DNA of 9,809 bases, from assembly GCA_043803845.1 (NCBI GenBank), contig JAZDJT010000033.1:1-9809 (forward strand), read 5' to 3'. The translations under genes and the position numbers were made by a program. The DNA comes from JAZDJT01 sp043803845 (GTDB lineage Bacteria; Patescibacteriota; Minisyncoccia; Minisyncoccales; GCA-002788555). Numbering within the stretch: position 1 is the stretch's first letter; each line of letters opens with the position of its first letter. Below, piece by piece: positions 1 to 5,434 of this stretch. The notes beneath the pieces were generated by a model, which was not told the origin of the DNA, searched no databases, and saw only the letters and a list, made by a program, of their open reading frames with translations.

Positions 1-83
1 GCGGGCATTAGCCCGCGGATGTAGCAAGCCCGGAGCGTAGCGGAGGAAAATACATAAATCAGGACGCAAGTCCATGGATTTCT
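1..83 (+). other. Left-edge leader with two small hairpins and a displaced Shine-Dalgarno-like GGAGG
   Basis: Seen: a 6-bp hairpin GCGGGC-ATTA-GCCCGC at 1-16 with no T-tract after it. The more GC-rich stretch that follows carries CGGAG twice and a GGAGG at 41-45. A second hairpin has GGAC (62-65) and GTCC (70-73) closed by a GCAA tetraloop, with an outer stem AAATC (56-60) / GATTT (77-81). All three frames on the + strand hold a stop before 40, so no coding region crosses into the methyltransferase gene. Inferred: this is the 5' untranslated leader of the next gene, perhaps preceded by the end of whatever lies upstream. The window edge prevents a firmer call. Confidence 0.4.
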
Positions 84-722
84 ATGACATCGTTCTTAAA
101 AGAATTAAATAGCCTGCTTTTTGGAAAAACTTTACAGGAGAGGGAGATAAATGAAAATTTTAGATATTTTACCCATAACCTGAATGAACAAAGCAGAATT
201 TTAGAGATAGGTTGTGGCAGGGGAGAAGCGATAAGAGAATTAATAAAGCATCTGAGAAAAGAGAAAATTCGACCTGAAGAAATAATAGTTAGTGACGTAG
301 ACACAAGGGATCTGATAATGGCAGAAAAGAATGTCAGAAAAGAAAAGAATCTTGTCGGAAAGTTATCATTTCGCAGAGAGGACGCGACAAGATTAAATTT
401 CCCCGATGGTCACTTTGATTTGGTTTACGGTTTTTCTGTCCTGCATCACATAGATAATTGGCGTTCTGCGATAAAAGAAATAAGTAGGGTGTTAAAAAAC
501 AAGGGGAGATACATTATGGCGGAGCACACAACGGAATTTTTTTCCCTATTGCCGATAGTTAGATATTTTGACAGAGCTACTGGTTTTTTTTCCGAGTCAG
601 AATTAAAGCAAGAATTCTTAAAATCCAAACTTCAGCCCATCTTATGGGAGTACAGGGGATTTTACAAGAAATTTTTTAAGGGTTCCCTGAGAGTTGTAGC
701 TGAAAAGGTAGGGAACTTTTAA
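84..722 (+). CDS. Class I SAM-dependent methyltransferase (Methyltransf_11/UbiE-like fold)
   Basis: A 212-residue cytosolic protein with the Rossmann-fold motifs of class I methyltransferases. Motif I is ILEIGCGRGEA at residues 39-49 (SAM-binding GxGxG). The acidic motif II is IIVSDVD at 67-73, with Asp71 or Asp73 the likely ribose contact. Motif III is REDATRLNFPDG at 98-109, followed by FDLVYGFSVLHHI at 111-123, which is typical of the UbiE/Methyltransf_11 group. The C-terminal third, rich in Phe and Tyr, is probably the acceptor-binding cap. The substrate cannot be read from the sequence. ATG 84 is the only start in its frame after the stop at 39-41; no SD lies at normal distance. An overlapping 12-codon frame begins at ATG 74 and ends at 112. 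The 3' end runs 4 bases into convergent parB. The position next to parAB, where rsmG often sits, is notable, but the motifs do not make it RsmG. Confidence 0.85.
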   Translation: MTSFLKELNSLLFGKTLQEREINENFRYFTHNLNEQSRILEIGCGRGEAIRELIKHLRKEKIRPEEIIVSDVDTRDLIMAEKNVRKEKNLVGKLSFRREDATRLNFPDGHFDLVYGFSVLHHIDNWRSAIKEISRVLKNKGRYIMAEHTTEFFSLLPIVRYFDRATGFFSESELKQEFLKSKLQPILWEYRGFYKKFFKGSLRVVAEKVGNF

Positions 723-1561
723 GATTTCCTCAATCTTTTTAGAAATTTTTCCAAATCTTTTTTTGACTGGAATAGAAAAGTTAATTCTATCTTATCCTCG
801 AATTCTTTTAATCTTACGTTCTTGACCTCCTCGATTTTAGCGATTTTTTTCTGAACGTTTAAAAGCGTTTCGCTTCCCTTTCTCCTAATTATTCTTGGTT
901 TCACTCTCTCTTCCATATCTCTCACCGACAAATTCTTTTCCAGCGTTTCTCTGAATGTTCTCATCTGCTTTTCCTTGTCCATCGATAATAAAACTTTGGC
1001 GTGTCCCTCGGAGATCTTACCTCCTCGAACCCCCTCCTTTATTTGTTCGGGTAGCTCCAGGAGTCTTAAAGTGTTGGAAACACTTTCTCTGCTTTTCCCC
1101 AGCACTTTTCCTATCTCCTTGTGGGTAAAGTTGAATTTTTCTATTAACTCCTTGAAAGCCTCAGCTTTTTCTAAGGGATTTAAGTCCTCTCTCTGGATGT
1201 TCTCAACTAGCGAGATGGGTAATTCTTCTCCTCTTTTTATCACCTCTATAATTACCGGTACCTCTTTCATTCCTATTATTCTTGCCGCTTTCAATCTTCT
1301 CTCGCCGGCGATTAATTGGTACTCGACCGATTCGCCCTGAGGCGTGGTCTTTTCCAACTTCTTTGCCAGAAGCGGCTGCAAAATACCATATTTTTCTATT
1401 GAGTCGGCCAATTCCTTTAACTCTTCTTTCTTAAATTCCTTTCTGGGTTGCAAAGGATTTGGCTTGATTTTACTTACCTCAATCCAAAAAACGCTCTCTT
1501 TTTTCTGGGCAACCTCTTTTTTATTCTTCTTTGGTATTAGAGCTTCGAGACCGTAAGGCAT
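719..1561 (-). CDS. parB: Chromosome-partitioning protein ParB (Spo0J family)
   Basis: A 280-residue ParB. A degenerate form of the N-terminal ParA-stimulating peptide (GLEALIP, residues 4-10) is followed by a basic linker. The CTP-binding N-domain carries NPLQPR at 35-40, GERRLKAAR at 86-94 and ENIQRE at 120-125. The parS-binding helix-turn-helix is at about 146-166 (THKEIGKVLGKSRESVSN), and a short charged C-terminal dimerisation region ends at 280. Length is normal for chromosomal ParB. By family knowledge it is a CTP-dependent DNA clamp that loads at parS, spreads, recruits SMC and stimulates ParA. It lies 33 bases downstream of parA on the same strand, so the two are almost certainly co-transcribed. 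There is no SD before the ATG. The stop codon shares the sequence TTAA with the stop of the convergent methyltransferase, leaving no room for a terminator between them. No consensus parS was found in the window. Confidence 0.96.
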   Translation of the reverse strand: MPYGLEALIPKKNKKEVAQKKESVFWIEVSKIKPNPLQPRKEFKKEELKELADSIEKYGILQPLLAKKLEKTTPQGESVEYQLIAGERRLKAARIIGMKEVPVIIEVIKRGEELPISLVENIQREDLNPLEKAEAFKELIEKFNFTHKEIGKVLGKSRESVSNTLRLLELPEQIKEGVRGGKISEGHAKVLLSMDKEKQMRTFRETLEKNLSVRDMEERVKPRIIRRKGSETLLNVQKKIAKIEEVKNVRLKEFEDKIELTFLFQSKKDLEKFLKRLRKS

Positions 1562-1594
1562 ATTTTTATTAGGGTTTAGCGTTTAGCGTATTAG
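1562..1594 (-). repeat. Four tandem heptamers between parA and parB
   Basis: Read on the minus strand directly after the parA stop, the spacer consists of four consecutive 7-base units, CTAATAC, GCTAAAC, GCTAAAC and CCTAATA, followed by AAAAT and the parB ATG. Two units are identical and the other two differ by two or three bases. The spacer contains no SD and no stem. It is either slippage-generated microsatellite DNA or a copy of a dispersed heptamer element; nothing in the sequence assigns a function. Confidence 0.7.
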
Positions 1595-2371
1595 TTATGC
1601 TTTGCTTTTTGAATTCTCTAAAATTATCTCTTCGGCTAACAATTCGTAGGCCTTAGCTCCTGTAGATTCTGGAGCATATTGGAAGATAGTTTTCCCATAT
1701 TTTGGAGCCTCGGCCAGTTTTATGTTCCTGGGAATGATTGTTTCGAAAACCTTTCCGGGAAATTTTTCCTGAACCTCTTTTAAGATTTCGCGGGCGAGCA
1801 TATTTCTTTTATCGTACATAGTAAGCAGGCCGAAAAAATTATGAAAGCTTTTATTAAGGTTCTTTTCAAGAAGATCCAGTATTTCAAATAGTTGTTCCAG
1901 ACTCTTTAAAGCGAAAAATTCGCATTGGATTGGGACAATGATTTCTCTTGCAGCAACCAGAGCATTCAAAGTCAGGATTCCCAGAGAGGGAGGAGGGTCC
2001 AGGAGTATATAATCATAATCATTTTTAACCGTCTCGATAATTTTTGAGAGTATTTGCTCTCTCCCCATTTTGTCTAAAAGTTCTATATTACCTCCCGCCA
2101 AATCAGAGTTCGATGGAGCGATGTCAAAATTAAAGAGCGGAGTTTTTTTAATCACGTCTTTTAATGGCACCTCTCCCATCAAAGCGTGATAGATGTTGGT
2201 TGGAATTTTACGGGGAGAGAATCCTAAAGAGATGGTGGCGTTTGCCTGCGGGTCAAGATCTATCAGTAACACTCTTTTGCCCAGTTTTGCCAAAAAAGCT
2301 CCTAGGGAAACAGCCGTGGTGGTTTTGCCCGAGCCCCCCTTTTCATTAACAATAGAAATAATTCGAGTCAT
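1595..2371 (-). CDS. parA: Chromosome-partitioning ATPase ParA (Soj/MinD-like)
   Basis: A 258-residue ParA of the small chromosomal Soj type, without the N-terminal DNA-binding domain of plasmid type Ia ParA. The deviant Walker A is NEKGGSGKTTT at 9-19, with signature Lys11 and catalytic-loop Lys16; Ser14 replaces the more common Val. Switch I region DLDPQAN is at 38-44, and Walker B and switch II are at 122-131 (ILLDPPPSLG, Asp125). The C-terminal part with IPRNIKLAEAP is typical of the family. By family knowledge the ATP-bound dimer coats the nucleoid and ParB-stimulated hydrolysis drives origin segregation. The start is fixed by the universal MTRIISIVNEKGG opening and by a strong promoter whose -10 box ends 11 bases upstream of the ATG, so the transcript is nearly leaderless. 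It is the first gene of the parA-parB operon, divergent from tRNA-Leu(CAA). Confidence 0.97.
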   Translation of the reverse strand: MTRIISIVNEKGGSGKTTTAVSLGAFLAKLGKRVLLIDLDPQANATISLGFSPRKIPTNIYHALMGEVPLKDVIKKTPLFNFDIAPSNSDLAGGNIELLDKMGREQILSKIIETVKNDYDYILLDPPPSLGILTLNALVAAREIIVPIQCEFFALKSLEQLFEILDLLEKNLNKSFHNFFGLLTMYDKRNMLAREILKEVQEKFPGKVFETIIPRNIKLAEAPKYGKTIFQYAPESTGAKAYELLAEEIILENSKSKA

Positions 2372-2382
2372 AAATATAATTT

Positions 2383-2411
2383 AGTATAATAAATCCGTCC
2401 ATCTTTTTCAA
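2383..2411 (-). promoter_or_regulatory. Sigma-70 type promoter of the parAB operon
   Basis: On the minus strand, TTGAAA (2411-2406, one mismatch to TTGACA), a 17-base spacer and TATACT (2388-2383, one mismatch to TATAAT) point into parA. The distance from the end of the -10 box to the ATG is 11 bases. Transcription should therefore start about 3-5 bases before the start codon, giving an almost leaderless mRNA. This is the best promoter match in the window. Confidence 0.75.
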
Positions 2412-2418
2412 GTTGAAA
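2406..2418. promoter_or_regulatory. Palindrome TTTCAA-G-TTGAAA over the parA -35 box (candidate operator)
   Basis: Seen: a perfect 6+1+6 inverted repeat in the divergent region between parA and tRNA-Leu. Its left arm is the minus-strand -35 box of parA, and its right arm gives a TTGAAA facing the tRNA. The half-sites TTTCA/TGAAA are those at the core of parS (TTTCACGTGAAA), but with a 3-base rather than 2-base centre. Inferred: it could be an autoregulatory operator for ParA or ParB, a degenerate ParB site, or just two back-to-back -35 boxes. Confidence 0.4.
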
Positions 2419-2441
2419 TTTTAATAGTTTTTTGATAGATT
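2413..2441 (+). promoter_or_regulatory. Weak candidate promoter of tRNA-Leu(CAA)
   Basis: TTGAAA at 2413-2418 is followed after 17 bases by TAGATT at 2436-2441, a 4-of-6 match to TATAAT. Initiation near 2448 would leave a short leader before the tRNA at 2456. An alternative -10 is TATAGA at 2445-2450, for which I see no -35. The call is tentative. Confidence 0.25.
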
Positions 2442-2455
2442 TAGTATAGAATTAA

Positions 2456-2539
2456 GCCGCGGTGGCGGAACTGGCAGACGCGTTGGACTCAAAATCCAAT
2501 GATCGCAAGGTCATGAGAGTTCGACTCTCTCCCGCGGCA
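2456..2539 (+). tRNA. tRNA-Leu (anticodon CAA)
   Basis: A complete class II cloverleaf. The 7-bp acceptor GCCGCGG/CCGCGGC is at 2456-2462 and 2532-2538, with discriminator A2539. The anticodon stem TTGGA/TCCAA encloses loop CTCAAAA, giving anticodon CAA at 2490-2492, which reads UUG. The long variable arm is formed by GATC-GCAA-GGTC. The T arm is GAGAG-TTCGACT-CTCTC. The A73 discriminator and long variable arm fit leucine identity. CCA is not encoded: CAA follows the discriminator. Confidence 0.97.
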
Positions 2540-2553
2540 CAAGCGTGATTTCA

Positions 2554-2685
2554 AAAATTATTTTCTGGAAGACGCAAAATTTACCCAGCGAGTAAATTTT
2601 ACTCGCCAAAGGGGAGGCTCGTTCTCCGCCTCTAGTGGCGGAACCATGCCCGTTCGCAACTTTGAGTGCCCCAAAAAATAATTTT
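2554..2685. repeat. 132-bp element bounded by 15-bp inverted repeats, with internal hairpins
   Basis: The 163-base gap between tRNA-Leu and the next gene holds a structured element. Outer arms AAAATTATTTTCTGG (2554-2568) and CCAAAAAATAATTTT (2671-2685) pair at 14 of 15 positions. Inside are a near-perfect 19-base palindrome, arms GCGAGTAAA (2588-2596) and TTTACTCGC (2598-2606), and a GC-rich hairpin TCCGCC (2625-2630) / GGCGGA (2637-2642) with loop TCTAGT. The inner part is visibly richer in G+C than the flanks. I find no convincing coding frame. Possibilities are a MITE-like or dispersed extragenic repeat, or a structured RNA in the 5' leader of the following gene. The element stops 17 bases before that gene's ATG. 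Confidence 0.5.
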
Positions 2686-2702
2686 CTCAAGAAAAAAAAT
2701 AA

Positions 2703-4580
2703 ATGGGAAGACACATTCTTCTTAAAATATTTTTGAGTCTTGTTGCCTTCGGCCTGATAGGTGCGGCAGGCTTTTTTTTAATTCCGCCAAGGGTTGTGAG
2801 AATATCACCGGCGCAAAACTCAAAAGATGTTCAGGCTGATTCAGAGATAAGAATAGATTTCTCTCTGCCAGTAAATAGAGGCATACTCATTCCTAGTATT
2901 GAGCCCGATGTCCCGGGCGAGTGGCACTATCAAAGGCCCCTTTTCAAAAATCACTTTTTTAGAAGACTGGTTTTTGTGCCGACTGAGATTTTACAGCCAG
3001 AAACTAATTACAAGATTATCTTAAAAGGCATAGAAGGTACGGTGCACATCGGCGAGACTTCGGATTTTGAATCGACATTTTCTACCCAGACCCTTCCAAA
3101 TGTGGAAAGGGTAGAGCCGAAGGATGGCACAAAAAACCTTCTTCCTTCTTTCAACATCAAAGTAAAGCTCTCTCAGCCAAACCCGGATTTGGTCGATTTC
3201 GATTTCATCTTGGAGCCCAAAACCGATATAAAAACAATCCTGAACGACAAAAAAGATGAATACATTCTGACGCCCAAGGCAGGATTTTTGCAGGGGACAG
3301 AATATACTTTTAAGATTCAGGGAACTTTTTACGTCAGAGACAAGGAAACGAAAAAAACAATCTTTCAAGGCGAGTGCAGAGATTTTTATCAAGGTTCTTT
3401 TGAAACCGCTCCACCGCCAAAAATTGTTTCGCTGTCGCCAACCGGTAGCAATGTTCTTACGGATAAGAACGTAAAAATAGTTTTCAACGAACCGATGGAC
3501 AAAAAGTCGGTAGAGGAAAATTTTTCTATCACTCCCTCGGTCAAAGGAAGCTTCTCTTGGTCAAGCGATAAAAAAAGCTTAGTTTTCAGCCCCTCTTCAA
3601 CGCTGCCTTTTCAAACAGATTTCAAAGTTGTTGTCAAGAAAGGGACTCGAGACGAGAAAGGCAAGTATCTTACCAAGAATATATCCTTTTTCTTTAGCAC
3701 CATAGGACGCGTCGGGGTTTCTTTCTCACCGTCAAACCAGAGTCAGGGAGTAAGCATCGAAAATTCTGTAAGGGTTTATTTTGACCAGCCGGTTGATAAA
3801 GAATCGGCCCAAAATCACTTCCGGATAAGTCCGGAGGTCAGTGGTTCATTCTCTTTTTCCGGCAATACGCTGGTTTTCAATCCCGCAAAAAATCTTTCCT
3901 ATCAAACCACTTATAAGGTTACTATTTTGAGCGGATTGGAGAGCATTTACGGTCTTGACTCCAACAAATCTTTTTCGACGGTTTTTACCACCCAGTCTCA
4001 GACTTTTAAACTCTCTGTGCTTTTGGACTTTCAGGACTATCCTTTGTCGTGCGAAGCTGCCGCCTTAAAAATGGCTTTAAGATATAAGGGATTGTCTGTC
4101 TCCGAGAACGGGATTATGAATTACATCAAAATAGAATCCGCGCCACGACAGGGTAATATTTGGGCTGACCCTTATAAAGTTTATGTCGGGAGTCTGAGAG
4201 GTAAGCAGAATACCACGGGCTATGGAGTTTATTGGGACCCCATAGCCGCGGCTGCAAAAGTCTGGCGGCCGCAGTCTCAAGCCTTTTCCGGATGGAGTGT
4301 TTCAGACTTGACAAAAGAGATAAAAAATGGTAATCCTATAGTAGTTTGGGGCGTTATCGGAAGCGGCGCTTACCAGGATTCTTGGTACACTAAAGAAGGT
4401 AAATACATTAAAGCCTGGAGAGGAGAACATACCAGAACGGTTATAGGGTTTGTCGGTAATGCCAACTCTCCTTCAAAGATTATTCTTAACGATCCTTACG
4501 TCGGACAGATTTATTGGTCAACTTCGACTTTTCTTTCCAACTGGAACACTTTTGGGAGGAGCGGCGTGGTCGTAAGATAA
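2703..4580 (+). CDS. Membrane-anchored protein with Ig-like (SbsA/Big_5) repeats and C-terminal C39-like cysteine peptidase domain
   Basis: A 625-residue extracytoplasmic protein. Residues 6-27 form one hydrophobic segment with no lipobox and no clear cleavage site, so it is probably a membrane anchor. Four Ig-like domains of the SbsA/Big_5 type follow at about 28-129, 130-236, 240-335 and 336-432. Each opens with a V..(I/V)xP turn, and the last two are clear internal duplicates (NEPMDKKSVEENFSITP against DQPVDKESAQNHFRISP). The C-terminal 190 residues are a C39_2-type papain-like domain with Cys450 in PLSCEAAA, oxyanion-hole Gln444, His576 in GEHTRTVIGF and Asp597 in LNDPYVG. The triad is complete, so activity is likely, but the substrate is unknown. 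No ABC-transporter module is present, so it is not a bacteriocin exporter. It lies 7 bases before another C39 gene, probably in one operon. ATG 2703 has no SD; upstream is A-rich. Confidence 0.85.
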   Translation: MGRHILLKIFLSLVAFGLIGAAGFFLIPPRVVRISPAQNSKDVQADSEIRIDFSLPVNRGILIPSIEPDVPGEWHYQRPLFKNHFFRRLVFVPTEILQPETNYKIILKGIEGTVHIGETSDFESTFSTQTLPNVERVEPKDGTKNLLPSFNIKVKLSQPNPDLVDFDFILEPKTDIKTILNDKKDEYILTPKAGFLQGTEYTFKIQGTFYVRDKETKKTIFQGECRDFYQGSFETAPPPKIVSLSPTGSNVLTDKNVKIVFNEPMDKKSVEENFSITPSVKGSFSWSSDKKSLVFSPSSTLPFQTDFKVVVKKGTRDEKGKYLTKNISFFFSTIGRVGVSFSPSNQSQGVSIENSVRVYFDQPVDKESAQNHFRISPEVSGSFSFSGNTLVFNPAKNLSYQTTYKVTILSGLESIYGLDSNKSFSTVFTTQSQTFKLSVLLDFQDYPLSCEAAALKMALRYKGLSVSENGIMNYIKIESAPRQGNIWADPYKVYVGSLRGKQNTTGYGVYWDPIAAAAKVWRPQSQAFSGWSVSDLTKEIKNGNPIVVWGVIGSGAYQDSWYTKEGKYIKAWRGEHTRTVIGFVGNANSPSKIILNDPYVGQIYWSTSTFLSNWNTFGRSGVVVR

Positions 4581-4587
4581 TACTATT

Positions 4588-5415
4588 ATGAGGAAAATTC
4601 TTTTATCTATAATTATTGTCTTTCTGATTGCGGGAGGCGTTTTTGTTTTTATACAAAAGAGCAATTATTCGGTATTCTCGCAAAGCGAGAAAGAAGCTCT
4701 GACGGCTAAAGTTAATCCCGTGGTAGAGGAGACTCAAAAAAAAGAAGAAACTCCTACGAAGACAGAGGAAAAATTGCCTCAATCTTATTTATTACCCGTT
4801 ACTTTCACGTCTCAAGCACCTTATAAAAAATGGGATCCTGACCATGAAGACGCTTGCGAAGAGGCATCGATTATAACCGCTCATTATTATCTTCAGAATA
4901 GAGAACTGACGCCAGAGATTGCCGATGAAGAGATTTTGAGAATGCTGGACTTTCAGGAAAAAAATTATAAAGAAAGAAATAAAGACCTTGAAGCGGAAGA
5001 GACAGCCAAATTAGCTAAGGATTTTTACGGATATAAAAAAGTAGAGGTTTTGCCTGTTAATTCTATCGAAGATATAAAAAAGGAAATTTTCAAGGGCAAT
5101 CCGGTAATTTTGCCGACAGCGGGGAGATTGCTCTCCGGCCCTCTTTCTCTTGGAATGAGTCCCTACTATACGTGTAAGCCGAAATGCGTTGCCGGCGATG
5201 GTGGAGAGGGTGATGGGCCGCTATATCATATGTTGGTAGCTATAGGATGGGATGAAAGGGAGAAAAAGATTATCACCAATGATCCAGGTACAAGGCACGG
5301 AGAAAAATTTGCTTTCAAATATGACGTTCTTTTGAACGCTCTTCACGAGTGGAACGGTGGTAATATGAATGAAGGTAGGTCGGTGATGATTATTCTCCCG
5401 AAGGAAAAACTCTGA
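4588..5415 (+). CDS. Membrane-anchored C39-like cysteine peptidase family protein
   Basis: A 275-residue protein with an N-terminal membrane anchor (about residues 4-22) and no lipobox. A low-complexity Glu/Lys/Thr/Pro linker occupies about 45-66, and a single C39_2-type domain runs from about 68 to the end. The entry motif VTFTSQAPYKKWDPDHEDACEEAS holds oxyanion Gln76 and nucleophile Cys90; the general base is His214 in YHMLVAIGWD and Asp232 lies in TNDPGT. Unlike its neighbour it carries CKPKC at about 197-201, just before the His region, which may form a disulfide or metal site. It starts 7 bases after the Ig/C39 gene with no SD, so it is probably the second gene of a two-gene envelope operon. 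It ends inside a strong bidirectional terminator. The role is unknown: processing of surface proteins or an attack on peptide bonds outside the cell are both possible. Confidence 0.85.
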   Translation: MRKILLSIIIVFLIAGGVFVFIQKSNYSVFSQSEKEALTAKVNPVVEETQKKEETPTKTEEKLPQSYLLPVTFTSQAPYKKWDPDHEDACEEASIITAHYYLQNRELTPEIADEEILRMLDFQEKNYKERNKDLEAEETAKLAKDFYGYKKVEVLPVNSIEDIKKEIFKGNPVILPTAGRLLSGPLSLGMSPYYTCKPKCVAGDGGEGDGPLYHMLVAIGWDEREKKIITNDPGTRHGEKFAFKYDVLLNALHEWNGGNMNEGRSVMIILPKEKL

Positions 5416-5434
5416 TGAATTCATCAGAGTTTTT
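5405..5434. terminator. Bidirectional intrinsic terminator shared by two convergent genes
   Basis: A perfect 30-base palindrome: AAAAACTCTGATGAA (5405-5419) followed by its exact reverse complement (5420-5434). On either strand the RNA folds into a stem closed by a tight loop and flanked by A5 before and U5 after, the classic two-way terminator layout. The TGA stop of the + strand C39 gene (5413-5415) lies inside the left arm. The stop of the minus-strand tsaC gene (5435-5433) overlaps the right end by two bases. Confidence 0.9.

Noticed and set aside
56..83. GGACGCAAGTCC resembles part of the GEMM-I (cyclic di-GMP) riboswitch core GGACGCAAAGCC
   Set aside because: The required GCAAAGC is not present, the upstream P1b hairpin and its paired partner are missing, and a simple GNRA-type tetraloop hairpin explains the sequence.
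1562..1594. CRISPR-like repeats
   Set aside because: The units are only 7 bases long with no spacers; this is a short tandem repeat.
2511..2714. Minus-strand 67-codon open frame running from the 5' end of the Ig/C39 gene into tRNA-Leu
   Set aside because: Its C-terminal PRERVELS is the usual spurious translation of a tRNA-Leu antisense strand, and the rest covers the inverted-repeat element; no start signal or domain is visible.
2703..2790. Lipoprotein signal for the Ig/C39 protein
   Set aside because: No Cys follows the hydrophobic segment, so a membrane anchor or ordinary signal is more likely; the same holds for the second C39 protein.
5413..5415. TGA read as glycine (code 25, as in SR1/Gracilibacteria)
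   Set aside because: TGA ends the C39 gene exactly at the end of the family domain and within a terminator, and no internal TGA is found in any conserved gene here, so code 11 fits.
2703..5415. Bacteriocin/ABC exporter C39 system
   Set aside because: No ABC transporter membrane or ATPase domains and no double-glycine leader peptide gene are present; the domains belong to the stand-alone C39_2 type.
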